The position numbers were made by a program, and so were the translations under genes. This document shows, in pieces, positions 26,152-35,515 of a stretch of 46,921 bases of DNA (the first letter of the stretch is position 1; each line of letters starts with the position of its first letter). Source of the DNA: Streptococcus sp. (GTDB taxonomy: Bacteria > Bacillota > Bacilli > Lactobacillales > Streptococcaceae); contig JAUMZW010000013.1 in NCBI GenBank assembly GCA_030527925.1, positions 1 through 46,921 on the forward strand, given 5' to 3'. The notes below the pieces were generated by a model that was not told where the DNA came from, did not search any database, and saw nothing but the letters and a program-made list of their open reading frames with translations.

Positions 26152-27354
26152 TTATAATTCAATATCACCAAATAAATCAGCCATTGAGAAACCAGTTTGA
26201 GTTTCTGGTAATTCGTAGTCACGTTTTTCTTGACGTTTTGGGCGACGTGGACGTGATTGACGTTTTTCTTCTTTTTCACCTTCAGCTTGAGAAGGACGTT
26301 CTTCTAAAGCTTTAATTGACAATGATACACGTTCATCTTCAGGATTCACTTCAAGAACTTTCACTGTAACTTTTTGTCCAACAGATAAAGCATCTTTTGG
26401 ATTTTCAATACGTTTATGAGAAATTTGCGAAATATGCACTAAACCATCAATTCCTGGCAATACTTCAACGAAGGCACCAAAGTCAGTTAAACGTTTAACT
26501 TCACCTTCAATAACGTCACCTTTAGCTAATTTTTGTTCTACTCCATCCCAAGGTCCAGGTGTTGTAGCTTTAAGAGATAATGATACACGTCCAGCTTCTT
26601 CATCAATTGATAGAACCTTAACTTCAACTTCATCACCTACAGAAACAACTGATTTTGGTGATGCATTACGTTCGTGTGATAGTTCAGTGATATGGATAAG
26701 TCCATCAACACCACCTAAATCAATAAATACACCGAAACTAGTAAGACGAGCAACTTTACCAGTAACTACTGAACCTTCTTCAATCTTAGAGAAGACTTCT
26801 TTACGAGCTTCAGCAGCAGTTTCTTCGATAACTTCACGACGTGATAAGATAAAACGATTTTCATTAGGTACAACTTCTTTAATTTTTGCATCAAATTCTT
26901 GCCCTACAAAACGTTCAGTATTACGAACAAAACGTGTATCAATCATTGATGCTGGAATAAATCCACGAATTCCTTCAAATTCAACTGAAAGTCCACCTTT
27001 AACAGAACGTAAAACTTTAACAGTAACAACATCACCTTCACGGCCAACTAATTTATCCCATGCTTTGCGAGCTTCTAAGCGTTTTTTAGATACTAGGAAA
27101 GTTACTGTATCTGTATCTTTACCTACAACTTGACGAAGAACTAAAACTTCAACAGTATCACCAGCTTTAACAAACTCATTGATATCAGCATCACGTGCAT
27201 TAGTCAACTCACGAAGAGTTAAAACACCTTCAACTCCAGTACCTTCAATAATAACGTTTGCTTGGTCGTTATCAACTGTTAAAACTTCAGCAGTGACAAC
27301 ATCACCTGGGTTAACTTCGCTAACACTGTTTAGCAAATCTTCAAATTCATTCAT
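26152..27354 (-). CDS. rpsA: 30S ribosomal protein S1 homologue
   Basis: A 400-residue RNA-binding protein with four S1 OB-fold repeats at about residues 17-90, 107-175, 195-263 and 280-350, the last two ending in the typical RVSLSLKA and RVSLSIKA. The C-terminal 45 residues are charged and low in complexity (RQSRPRRPKRQEKRD). Firmicutes S1 has fewer repeats than the six-repeat E. coli protein and its role in translation initiation is less strict. I chose the ATG giving MNEFEDLLNSV, with GGAGG ten bases upstream; the longest frame runs back into a tRNA gene and cannot be real. Confidence 0.96.
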   Translation of the reverse strand: MNEFEDLLNSVSEVNPGDVVTAEVLTVDNDQANVIIEGTGVEGVLTLRELTNARDADINEFVKAGDTVEVLVLRQVVGKDTDTVTFLVSKKRLEARKAWDKLVGREGDVVTVKVLRSVKGGLSVEFEGIRGFIPASMIDTRFVRNTERFVGQEFDAKIKEVVPNENRFILSRREVIEETAAEARKEVFSKIEEGSVVTGKVARLTSFGVFIDLGGVDGLIHITELSHERNASPKSVVSVGDEVEVKVLSIDEEAGRVSLSLKATTPGPWDGVEQKLAKGDVIEGEVKRLTDFGAFVEVLPGIDGLVHISQISHKRIENPKDALSVGQKVTVKVLEVNPEDERVSLSIKALEERPSQAEGEKEEKRQSRPRRPKRQEKRDYELPETQTGFSMADLFGDIEL

Positions 27355-27371
27355 TCTAAAAAATCCTCCAA

Positions 27372-27396
27372 CAAAAGCTAGCAAAGCTAGCTTTTG
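27372..27396 (-). promoter_or_regulatory. Hairpin directly upstream of the rpsA ribosome-binding site
   Basis: Perfect 11-base arms CAAAAGCTAGC and GCTAGCTTTTG surround a three-base loop, with the minus-strand 3' arm ending in CTTTTG immediately before TTGGAGG. It could be a weak terminator of the upstream tRNA transcript or a leader structure modulating rpsA translation. Confidence 0.6.
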
Positions 27397-27476
27397 ACAA
27401 CAATATATTTTCTCAAGGTAGACCGCAAGCACATTTAATTTTACTTTGACGGTGTCAATAAAATTGATACCTTTGA

Positions 27477-27548
27477 CTGGGGTAGCTGGATTCGAACCAA
27501 CGCATGAGGGAGTCAAAGTCCCTTGCCTTACCGCTTGGCTATACCCCA
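27477..27548 (-). tRNA. tRNA-Gln (anticodon TTG)
   Basis: Read on the minus strand the acceptor stem is TGGGGTA/TACCCCA with discriminator G. The anticodon stem is AGGGA/TCCCT around loop CTTTGAC, anticodon TTG, and the T loop is TTCGAAT. The gene is 72 bases; CCA is not encoded. Confidence 0.95.
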
Positions 27549-27557
27549 ATGTTGCAA

Positions 27558-27638
27558 TGGAAAGAGAGGGATTCGAACCCCCGAACCCGAAGGAGCGGAT
27601 TTACAGTCCGCCGCGTTTAGCCTCTTCGCTATCTTTCC
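27558..27638 (-). tRNA. tRNA-Tyr (anticodon GTA)
   Basis: An 81-base class II tRNA with acceptor stem GGAAAGA/TCTTTCC and discriminator A. The anticodon stem is GCGGA/TCCGC with loop CTGTAAA, anticodon GTA, followed by a long variable arm (CTCCTTCGGGTTCG region), as expected for bacterial tRNA-Tyr. It lies nine bases upstream of tRNA-Gln in the same direction. Confidence 0.95.
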
Positions 27639-27698
27639 TAACAACAAAAACTATTCTAACATAGTTTCTGAAGGTTTGCAATACTTTTGTTTCAATTA

Positions 27699-27929
27699 TT
27701 AGTGATTTAAATTAAAATTTTCAATTATAGCTTCTACTGCTTTTTCTAATGTTTTGTAAAAAACAGAAATCTCACCATTTTTTAAAACCGCAAATTTCTC
27801 ATCTAATTCAGCAATATCACCAATTACTTTTTTCCCATATAGTAATTGATAACCTTCTACTTTGACACCGTTAATATTTTGTTTTTCTTCTACTAATTGT
27901 ATTTCTATTTTCTTATCTTTTTTACTCAT
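27699..27929 (-). CDS. DUF2969 family protein
   Basis: A 76-residue streptococcal/lactobacillar protein with a Lys-rich start (MSKKDKKIEIQLVEEK) and a compact alpha/beta remainder ending in a helix (LEKAVEAIIENFNLNH). Function is unknown. The start has GAGG seven bases upstream. It lies downstream of ilvE on the same strand, behind that gene's terminator, and upstream of the tRNA genes. Confidence 0.8.
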   Translation of the reverse strand: MSKKDKKIEIQLVEEKQNINGVKVEGYQLLYGKKVIGDIAELDEKFAVLKNGEISVFYKTLEKAVEAIIENFNLNH

Positions 27930-27956
27930 TTTTTACCTCGCTTTAATATTTTACAC

Positions 27957-27987
27957 AAAAAAAGAAGTCCTTGCAACAGCAAGAACT
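27957..27987 (-). terminator. ilvE terminator
   Basis: Minus-strand AGTTCTTGC and GCAAGGACT pair around a four-base loop and run into TTCTTTTTTT. Confidence 0.85.
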
Positions 27988-28010
27988 CACTTCATATAAA
28001 CAGTAGTTAA

Positions 28011-29033
28011 CTAATCTATTTGAACAATCCAACCTTCTGGAGCCTCAACATCACCAAATTGAATACCAGTCAATTCATCATATAATTTTCTTATTACTGG
28101 ACCAACCTCGGTCTCACTATAAAAAACATGTAATTTGTTCCCATGCTGTACACCGCCAATCGGAGATATGACAGCAGCTGTACCACAGGCTCCAGCTTCT
28201 ACAAACTTATCCAAATCATCTATATAAACATCACCTTCAATTGCTTTCATACCGAAACGATGTTCAGCTAGGTAGAGTAAAGAGTATTTGGTAATTGATG
28301 GTAGGATAGATGGACTTTTTGGAGTAATAAACTCATTGTCTGCAGTAATACCAAAGAAATTAGCAGAACCAACCTCTTCAATCTTTGTATGAGTTGAAGG
28401 ATCAAGGTAAATCACATCTGAAAAACCATTAGATTTTGCAAATTTTCCTGGAAGCAAGCTTGCAGCATAATTTCCTCCAACTTTTGCTGCACCAGTGCCA
28501 TTGGGAGCAGCTCTATCATAGTCGTCTTGTATTAGGAAATTTGTTGGTGTCATCCCCCCTTTAAAATAGCTTCCTACTGGCATTGCAAAAATCATAAAAA
28601 TATATTCATCTGCAGGATGTACACCAATTACATCTCCTACCCCTATCAATAGTGGTCTCAGATAGAGAGTGCCACCTGTTCCATATGGTGGGACATAATC
28701 TTGATTGGCTTTAACAACAGCTTTTGCTGCTTCGACAAATTTTTCTGTTGGAACTTGTGGCATTAAAAGTCTATCGGCAGTCCGTTGTAGACGTTCTGCA
28801 TTTTGGTCAGGTCTAAACAATTGAATTTTATTGTCTTTTGTTCTATAAGCTTTTAACCCTTCAAATGCCTGTTGTCCATAATGTAAACTTGGAGAAGCTT
28901 CTGAGATATGAAGTGTTGCATCCTCAGATAACACACCATCATCCCATTTACCATCCTTAAAGTACGATATGTAGCGAAATGGTAACTTATGATAACTAAA
29001 ACCTAAATTATCCCAATCAATATTTACAGTCAT
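28011..29033 (-). CDS. ilvE: Branched-chain amino acid aminotransferase
   Basis: A 340-residue fold-type IV PLP enzyme that transaminates Leu, Ile and Val with 2-oxoglutarate. Visible motifs are SLHYGQQAFEGLKAYR near residue 50, the Schiff-base lysine in GAAKVGGNYAAS (about residue 183), and the phosphate-binding EVGSANFFGI and GACGTAAVISPIG segments. The size matches the eukaryote-like class II BCAT of Firmicutes. AAAGGAGAG precedes the ATG. It is 85 bases downstream of parC and probably has its own promoter in that gap. Confidence 0.95.
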   Translation of the reverse strand: MTVNIDWDNLGFSYHKLPFRYISYFKDGKWDDGVLSEDATLHISEASPSLHYGQQAFEGLKAYRTKDNKIQLFRPDQNAERLQRTADRLLMPQVPTEKFVEAAKAVVKANQDYVPPYGTGGTLYLRPLLIGVGDVIGVHPADEYIFMIFAMPVGSYFKGGMTPTNFLIQDDYDRAAPNGTGAAKVGGNYAASLLPGKFAKSNGFSDVIYLDPSTHTKIEEVGSANFFGITADNEFITPKSPSILPSITKYSLLYLAEHRFGMKAIEGDVYIDDLDKFVEAGACGTAAVISPIGGVQHGNKLHVFYSETEVGPVIRKLYDELTGIQFGDVEAPEGWIVQID

Positions 29034-29118
29034 ATGTCTCTCCTCTTTATGCTTTTTACCTATTTTACGCTTTTTAATAATTTTTTCAATAGTTTTGTCA
29101 AAAAATTCTGACGATTTA

Positions 29119-31593
29119 TCACTTTGTTTCTCCTATCTCTAAATAAGCATCAAAAATTTCTTGATTGTCAAGGTTATCAGCTATGAAACTACCATTACTT
29201 GTTCTTTCAGAAAAAGATAAATCTTCCAATATTGTTTGATACTTTTGACCATCTGTTAATATCATCACCAATTCCATAAGGTGTTGTTCTGAAATGTCGT
29301 TTTTTATAAAGAGAGTTTGTTCTATTTGATGATTATTGTCCTTAATAAAATTCGCACTAAAAATTCGATGTGGTTTTGTTTTTAGTTCTCTTAAAATTAA
29401 AATACCTCGGTTAGCACGATTAGTCAGTGGAATTTCGCTAACTTTTAATCGCTTTAAACTTGCACGTTGGGTTAAAACATAGAAACTACTACTTATTTCT
29501 TTAGAAGCACTAACTAGGTAATCATCATCCTTAAGATTAATTGCTTTTACGCCAGCAGCTTTTAAACCTAGACTCGGAACATCATCGCTTTTAAAACGTA
29601 AAGCATATCCTTTATGAGTAACAAGTAATAGGTTTTCTAATGTAAGAGCATCTACAGTTACAACCTGATCTTCAGAATTTTTTAATTTTGCAAATTTTTG
29701 AGACTTAGATTTATAGGTTCTCCATGGTGATAACTCTTCTTGTTTGAATTGTTTAATTTGTCCAAACTTAGTTACTGAGTAGTAATGATTATTAGTAAAT
29801 TCATTGATGACATCAACAAATAGTACCTCTTCATCAGTTCCATAATTCGTGATAGTTTGAGATAAATGTTCTCCTATCTCTTTCCATTTTATATCAGGAA
29901 GTTCATACACTGGTCTATAAATAACATTACCTAGATTCGTAAAAATTAACAAATGTTGAGTTGTTCTTGACGGGATAACGCAAATTGCCCTATCATCTTG
30001 TCGCTTGCCTAATTCATCTAAAGTTGATGCTGCGTAGGACCTAGGGCTTGTCCGCTTAATATAACCACTTTTGGTCACAGTAATGATTGTATCCTCTTCT
30101 ACGATTAAGCTAGCTGTATCAATTTCGATAATCTCAGCATGGTCTTGTAATTCAGTTAATCTTGCATTGCCAAACGTCTTTTTGACATGTCGAAGTTCTT
30201 TTTTCATTAAGTTGAAAAGAGTTGCTTCATCACCGATGATTGCTGCTAAAGTCTTAATTCTCTCTCTTAGCTCTTTTTCTTCTGTTTGAAGGGTTACAAT
30301 ATCAGTATTTGTCAAACGATAAAGTTGAAGGGTTACAATAGCTTCTGCCTGTTCTTCACTGAAATGATAAGATACTTTAAGGTTTTCTTTGGCATCTGAT
30401 TTATTTTCAGAAGCACGAATTAAGGCAATAACATCATCTAATATTGAGATAACTTTTATCAGTCCCTCAACAATATGGAGTCTTTTTTCTGCTTTTTTCT
30501 TATCATATTTTGACCGAGCAACAATGACCTCTCTTCGATGTAAAATATAGGATTTTAAGATTTCTTGTAAACCAACTTGTTTTGGGGTGTAGTTGTCAAT
30601 AGCAACCATATTAAAATTATAGTTAACTTGTAAGTCGGTATATTTGAAAAGATAATTTAAAATCACAGTTTCATCTGCATCTTTTTTAAGCTCAATTGCA
30701 ATTCGTAAGCCATCTCTATCTGATTCATCACGAACTTCTGAAATTCCAGGGACCTTATTATTTACTCTAATATCATCGATACGTTTTACTAAAGTTGCTT
30801 TGTTAATCTCATAAGGAATTTCTGTAACAATAATTTGTTTTTTACCAGCTTTTAATTGTTCAGTACTTGTTTTTGAACGAACAACTACCTTACCTTTTCC
30901 TGTTTGATAAGCTTTTTTTAGCTCATCCTTACCTTGAATGATGGCACCAGTTGGAAAATCAGGACCTGGTACTAATTCCATCAATTTATCTAAGGTAGCA
31001 TTTGGGTGATCAATCATATAAATGGTGGCGTTAATCACTTCTGCTAGATTATGAGGTGGAATATCCGTTGCATAACCTGCTGAGATACCTGTAGCACCAT
31101 TGACTAACAAATTGGGAAAGGCTGCAGGCAATACCGTTGGCTCTTTTTCTGTATCATCAAAGTTCCAAGCAAACGGAACTGTTTTTTTATCAATATCTTG
31201 TAAAAGGTAAGATGCGATTTCTGATAGACGTGCTTCAGTATAACGCATAGCTGCAGGTGGATCGCCATCCATCGACCCATTGTTTCCATGCATTTCAACA
31301 AGAATTTCTCTATTTTTCCAATTTTGGCTCATACGAACCATAGCATCATAAATAGAACTGTCACCATGTGGATGAAAATTCCCCATAATATTACCAACGG
31401 ATTTGGCTGATTTACGATATCCTTTATCATAAGTATTTCCATCTTTATTCATTGAATAAAGGATACGACGTTGAACTGGCTTTAGACCATCTCTAATATC
31501 AGGCAAAGCCCGCTCTTGAATAATATATTTTGAGTAACGGCCAAAGCGTTCTCCCATAATGTCTTCTAAGGACATATTTTGAATATTAGACAT
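29119..31593 (-). CDS. parC: DNA topoisomerase IV subunit A
   Basis: An 824-residue type IIA topoisomerase subunit that cleaves and passes duplex DNA to decatenate chromosomes, working with ParE. The catalytic Tyr118 is in MRYTEARL. The quinolone-resistance region reads HPHGDSSIYDAM with Ser79, Ser80 and Asp83, the susceptible residues in streptococci. The C-terminal six-bladed beta-pinwheel begins near residue 500 (VTKSGYIKRTSP and similar repeats such as VTKFGQIKQFK). TAGGAG precedes the ATG. It follows parE on the same strand after an unusually roomy noncoding gap. Confidence 0.97.
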   Translation of the reverse strand: MSNIQNMSLEDIMGERFGRYSKYIIQERALPDIRDGLKPVQRRILYSMNKDGNTYDKGYRKSAKSVGNIMGNFHPHGDSSIYDAMVRMSQNWKNREILVEMHGNNGSMDGDPPAAMRYTEARLSEIASYLLQDIDKKTVPFAWNFDDTEKEPTVLPAAFPNLLVNGATGISAGYATDIPPHNLAEVINATIYMIDHPNATLDKLMELVPGPDFPTGAIIQGKDELKKAYQTGKGKVVVRSKTSTEQLKAGKKQIIVTEIPYEINKATLVKRIDDIRVNNKVPGISEVRDESDRDGLRIAIELKKDADETVILNYLFKYTDLQVNYNFNMVAIDNYTPKQVGLQEILKSYILHRREVIVARSKYDKKKAEKRLHIVEGLIKVISILDDVIALIRASENKSDAKENLKVSYHFSEEQAEAIVTLQLYRLTNTDIVTLQTEEKELRERIKTLAAIIGDEATLFNLMKKELRHVKKTFGNARLTELQDHAEIIEIDTASLIVEEDTIITVTKSGYIKRTSPRSYAASTLDELGKRQDDRAICVIPSRTTQHLLIFTNLGNVIYRPVYELPDIKWKEIGEHLSQTITNYGTDEEVLFVDVINEFTNNHYYSVTKFGQIKQFKQEELSPWRTYKSKSQKFAKLKNSEDQVVTVDALTLENLLLVTHKGYALRFKSDDVPSLGLKAAGVKAINLKDDDYLVSASKEISSSFYVLTQRASLKRLKVSEIPLTNRANRGILILRELKTKPHRIFSANFIKDNNHQIEQTLFIKNDISEQHLMELVMILTDGQKYQTILEDLSFSERTSNGSFIADNLDNQEIFDAYLEIGETK

Positions 31594-31987
31594 TTAGACT
31601 CCTATCTGTCAATCTAATTTTATATTTTTTGTATTTTTTTCTATTTTACATCGTTCTCTAAATCAAGTTGTATTAATCTAATTCAAATGATTAAAACAAG
31701 TGTATTCTCTACTGATTACATAAGAGAAATAAAATCAATCAGTAATAATAAACAAAGGTACTTATCCAAACAAGCTGAGATGCTATTACTCTTTCTTTAC
31801 AGTAGCCTAACCTCTAATCTTGAACTTTTGATACTAATGTTTATATGATTGACAAGGCTTCTCCTGCTAATTTAAATCTAAATATTTCTTTAAATACATA
31901 CTTAATCAAAATGTCTATTGTGTTGAAATTATTTTAATTTTTTAAGTTTTAAAAGCCTACTGATAACTGATTATTTCATAATTTCTC
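31594..31987. other. Noncoding gap between parE and parC
   Basis: About 390 AT-rich bases without an open frame of note. A seven-pair inverted repeat ACTGATT...AATCAGT lies near 31708-31740. No terminator with a T-run and no clean consensus promoter stands out. It may hold a parC promoter or decayed sequence. Confidence 0.5.
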
Positions 31988-33937
31988 CTAGCTTAATACA
32001 TCTCTTGATTCTTCTAATGTAAATTTAACGTTATCTTCTATCCATCGTCTACGTGGTTCTACTTTATCTCCCATTAGGACATTGACACGTCTTTCTGCAC
32101 GCGCCAAGTCATCAATAGTAACCTTAATAAGTGTTCTTGTTTCAGGGTCCATTGTAGTTTCCCAAAGTTGATCAGCATTCATTTCCCCTAAACCTTTATA
32201 ACGCTGCAAAATGGCTCCTTTTCCAAATTTTTGACGTAAAGTTTCTAACTCAAGTTCAGTCCATGCATAAGCAATTTGCTCACTCTTTCCTTTTCCCTTA
32301 CTCATTTTGTATAAGGGAGGTAAGGCAATATAAACATGTCCTGCTTCAACTAAGGGACGCATATAACGATAAAAGAAAGTTAATAGTAAAGTTTGAATAT
32401 GAGCTCCATCTGTATCAGCATCGGTCATAATAATAATTTTATCGTAATTGCAATCCTCTAAATTGAATTCAGCACCAACACCTGCACCTATCGTATATAT
32501 CATAGTGTTAATTTCTTCATTTTTTAACACATCATATAGTTTGGCTTTTGCAGTATTTATAACTTTACCACGTAGAGGTAAAATAGCTTGGAATTTCCGA
32601 TCACGTCCTTGTTTTGCAGACCCTCCTGCAGAGTCTCCTTCGACTAGATACAATTCGTTTTTTGCTGGATTTTTAGATTGAGCAGGTGTTAGCTTACCAG
32701 ATAATAGTCCTTTATCTTTTTTATTTTTCTTACCGTGTCTTGATGCATCACGAGCTTTTCTTGCAGCTTCTCTTGCATCTCTTGCCTTAATAGCTTTTCT
32801 AACTAGAGAAGACGCAATCTCACTATTTTCTAATAAAAAGAAAGTTAATTGCTCTGAAACGATACCATCAATTATTGGTCTAGCCAATGGACTACCTAAT
32901 TTATCCTTAGTTTGACCTTCAAACTGTAAGTACTCCTCAGGAACTAGAACCGATAAAACCGCAGCTAAACCTTCACGATAATCTGAACCTTCAAGATTTT
33001 TATCTTTCTCTTTTAACAAGTTTGTTTTTCTTGCGTAGTCATTCATCACTTTTGTTATAGCCGTTTTTAAGCCTGTTTCATGTGTTCCACCATCTTTTGT
33101 TCTAACATTATTGACAAAAGAGACAATGTTATCAGAAAAACCATCATTATATTGTAAAGCAACTTCAACTTGAAAATCAGCTTCTTGACCTGAGATTGCT
33201 ATAACTGGAGTTAGTGTCTCCTTATCTTCATTTAAGTATTCAACAAAATCTTGGACACCATTCTCATAACAATAGGACACCTCTTGTTCTTCCCGTTCAT
33301 CTCTCAAAGATAGTCTTACATTTTTTAAGAGAAAGGCTGACTCTTTTAATCTATCTGATATCGTATTGAACTTAAAGTCAGTAGTCGAGAAAATAGTAGC
33401 ATCAGGCATAAAAGTAACTGATGTTCCTGTTTTATTTTTTGGTGCTGAAGAAATTTTTTTTAGACCTGTAACAGGTTTACCACCGTTTTCAAACCGTTGC
33501 TTATATATAGCACCATCTCTAGTTATTTCTACTTCGAGCCACGATGATAAGGCATTGACAACAGACGATCCAACACCATGTAGGCCTCCCGATGTTTTAT
33601 AACCACCTTGTCCAAACTTACCTCCCGCATGAAGAATCGTAAAAATAACCTCAACAGTTGGAATACCCATAGCATGCATACCTACAGGCATACCTCGACC
33701 GATATCTGAGACAGTCACACTACCATCTTGATGAATGGTAACTGAAATCTTATCTCCAAAACCTGATAAAGCTTCATCAACTGCATTATCAACAATTTCC
33801 CATACTAGGTGATGTAATCCTGTTGAATCTGTTGATCCAATATACATACCTGGTCTTTTTCTAACAGCATCTAGACCTTCTAACACTTGAATCGCGTCAT
33901 CATTATAATTATTTATTGTAATGTCATTTTTAGTCAA
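31988..33937 (-). CDS. parE: DNA topoisomerase IV subunit B
   Basis: A 649-residue GHKL ATPase subunit partnering ParC. The ATP site is seen in EIVDNAVDEALSG and DIGRGMPVGMH, and the Gly-rich lid in KTSGGLHGVGSSVVNALS. The TOPRIM domain carries LVEGDSAGGSAKQGRDR and MTDADTDGAHI, the metal-binding DxD. The resistance-region EGDSAGGSA is unaltered. Translation starts at TTG (MTKNDITIN), with GGAGG at good distance; no better ATG precedes it. It is divergent from plsY. Confidence 0.97.
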   Translation of the reverse strand: MTKNDITINNYNDDAIQVLEGLDAVRKRPGMYIGSTDSTGLHHLVWEIVDNAVDEALSGFGDKISVTIHQDGSVTVSDIGRGMPVGMHAMGIPTVEVIFTILHAGGKFGQGGYKTSGGLHGVGSSVVNALSSWLEVEITRDGAIYKQRFENGGKPVTGLKKISSAPKNKTGTSVTFMPDATIFSTTDFKFNTISDRLKESAFLLKNVRLSLRDEREEQEVSYCYENGVQDFVEYLNEDKETLTPVIAISGQEADFQVEVALQYNDGFSDNIVSFVNNVRTKDGGTHETGLKTAITKVMNDYARKTNLLKEKDKNLEGSDYREGLAAVLSVLVPEEYLQFEGQTKDKLGSPLARPIIDGIVSEQLTFFLLENSEIASSLVRKAIKARDAREAARKARDASRHGKKNKKDKGLLSGKLTPAQSKNPAKNELYLVEGDSAGGSAKQGRDRKFQAILPLRGKVINTAKAKLYDVLKNEEINTMIYTIGAGVGAEFNLEDCNYDKIIIMTDADTDGAHIQTLLLTFFYRYMRPLVEAGHVYIALPPLYKMSKGKGKSEQIAYAWTELELETLRQKFGKGAILQRYKGLGEMNADQLWETTMDPETRTLIKVTIDDLARAERRVNVLMGDKVEPRRRWIEDNVKFTLEESRDVLS

Positions 33938-34045
33938 AACTGACCTCCAGATTTTTTCATCTTTCTTATCTTACAAGTTTTTCCTCAATTTTGCAAAAAA
34001 TATTTCACTTTTTAATTTAAAGCGACTAAATGCAATATACTTGTA

Positions 34046-34063
34046 TGATATAATAAATGTATG
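34046..34063 (+). promoter_or_regulatory. Extended -10 promoter producing a leaderless plsY mRNA
   Basis: TGA-TATAAT (34046-34054), then six bases (AAATGT), then the plsY ATG, exactly the spacing seen before the HD hydrolase gene. The predicted transcription start is the A of ATG. No Shine-Dalgarno sequence is present. Confidence 0.65.
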
Positions 34064-34702
34064 AAAATTGTAATTTTAATACTAATCGCATACCTACTAG
34101 GTTCCATACCCTCAGGTCTATGGATTGGACAATATTTTTATAAAATAAATCTTAGAGAACATGGTAGTGGTAATACTGGAACAACAAATACATTTCGTAT
34201 TATTGGTCCTAAAGCTGGAATTATCACATTTCTTCTTGATTTCTTAAAAGGACTATTTGCCACACTCCTTCCTATTCTTTTAGGAGTCAGTACAGTTTCA
34301 CCCTTAGTCATTGGCTTTTTTGCAATTATTGGTCATACTTTTCCCATTTTCGCACATTTTAAAGGAGGAAAGGCTGTTGCAACCACAGCCGGTGTTCTCA
34401 TTGCATTTGCTCCATTTTACCTTCTTTTCTTACTTGGGCTCTTTATTATCATCCTATACTTATTTAGTATGATTTCATTTGCAAGTGTGTGTGTTGCAGT
34501 AATTGCACTTATTAGTTTAGCTATATTTCCTGCTTGTCATTTTTTAATCCAGTCTTATGACTTACTATTTACGATCATGATTACTTTAATGGCAACGATG
34601 ATTATTTTTCGTCATAAAGATAATATTAATCGTATTTCTAATCAAAACGAAAACCTTGTCCCTTGGGGATTAAATCTTCTTCGTCAAAAAACAAAAAAAT
34701 AA
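34061..34702 (+). CDS. plsY: Acyl-phosphate:glycerol-3-phosphate acyltransferase
   Basis: A 213-residue membrane enzyme that makes lysophosphatidate from acyl-phosphate and glycerol-3-phosphate, the first acylation step of phospholipid synthesis. About five or six membrane helices are visible. The three PlsY motifs are present: LGSIPSG (residues 13-19), [12 protein letters not shown] (about 36-47, phosphate loop) and [19 protein letters not shown] (about 96-114). The start at [15 protein letters not shown] is the usual PlsY N-terminus, so the absence of a ribosome-binding site is real. It ends at a perfect hairpin. Confidence 0.95.
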   Translation: MKIVILILIAYLLGSIPSGLWIGQYFYKINLREHGSGNTGTTNTFRIIGPKAGIITFLLDFLKGLFATLLPILLGVSTVSPLVIGFFAIIGHTFPIFAHFKGGKAVATTAGVLIAFAPFYLLFLLGLFIIILYLFSMISFASVCVAVIALISLAIFPACHFLIQSYDLLFTIMITLMATMIIFRHKDNINRISNQNENLVPWGLNLLRQKTKK

Positions 34703-34728
34703 CCGATTAGCTTTTAAGCTAATCGGTT
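34701..34728 (+). terminator. plsY terminator
   Basis: Thirteen-base perfect arms AACCGATTAGCTT and AAGCTAATCGGTT with a two-base loop overlap the plsY stop codon. Only ATTT follows, so the T-run is weak. Confidence 0.7.
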
Positions 34729-34854
34729 ATTTAATCCTCTTCCCCTTAATTAATAAATTTTGGAGAGTTTATCTCAACATTATTTATCAACATATCATCA
34801 ACAATCTATTTTTTGATCTATTTCACAATCTTCAAAATAAAGCATTCCCCAATA

Positions 34855-35509
34855 TCAAATGTAAACCTCACTACTATTCTTTCTATACTTATCTAATTTC
34901 TGAATCAATAATGGGTTATTAGCATGTCTGGTTAAATATTCATAAAACCTAGGATAATTCATAATTTTAGTTAACCTATCTTTTGGTAAATTTTCCAAGC
35001 AGTTTATCAATGGAGGTTTTAACTTATTTGACCAAGTAGTCAACTCATTTGCTTCATTACTTTTTCGTTTTGCTTCATTTTTTGGGTAACCTAATCCAAA
35101 AGGTTCTTTAAATAAAGCTTCAAATATACATCTAAATTTTATTTCGGCAGCCCATCCAACACCCAAAGCTAAAGGAAGAGAGGCAACATTTCCATTGTTA
35201 ATACGCCCAAAAAGATAAGCATCCTCTGGACTTGGAAGATAACCGGCCATTAAGCCAGGTAATTTGATTACAAGCTAACATCAAGCCTTGTCCTGATGAA
35301 CAACCAGACACAACAAAATCACAAGATTTACTCTCAATTAAAATTGAAATCATTAAAGAAATATCCAAATAGGATAATGATATACTATCTTCAGGCAAAG
35401 TACCTAGATTAATAACTTGATCAGTTTTCTTAACTGACGAATTTAGACAATTATATAAAAGAGAATTTAGTTCTTTACGAGAACTCCCATGAAGTAAAAC
35501 AATTTTCAT
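34855..35509 (-). pseudogene. Frameshifted RpiB/LacAB-family sugar-phosphate isomerase
   Basis: Two overlapping frames together make one RpiB/LacA/LacB-like isomerase of about 215 residues. The first (from 35509) carries MKIVLLHGSSRKEL and the active-site CSSGQGLMLACNQ; the second continues with PGLMAGYLPSPEDAYLFGRINNG and ends with a long C-terminal extension. The break is a single-base shift near 35260-35268, where ATTACCTGG would read in frame without one base. No slippery heptamer is aligned with the frame, so programmed shifting is unlikely. AAGGTAG precedes the first ATG, seven bases after the alsD stop. A sequencing error cannot be excluded. Confidence 0.75.
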
Positions 35510-35515
35510 CTACCT

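Noticed and set aside
26687..27133. 148-codon open frame antisense to rpsA
   Set aside because: Shadow of the S1 repeats; Ser/Thr-rich composition and no start context.
27355..27549. In-frame N-terminal extension of rpsA by 65 residues
   Set aside because: It reads back through the rpsA ribosome-binding site and into tRNA-Gln; the ATG at 27354 with GGAGG upstream is the start.
29034..29118. CodY box upstream of ilvE
   Set aside because: AAATTCTGACGATTT resembles the AATTTTCNGAAAATT motif but has several mismatches, too weak to annotate.
35240..35275. Programmed frameshift in the RpiB-like gene
   Set aside because: No slippery heptamer aligned with the zero frame and no downstream pseudoknot; mutation or sequencing error is simpler.
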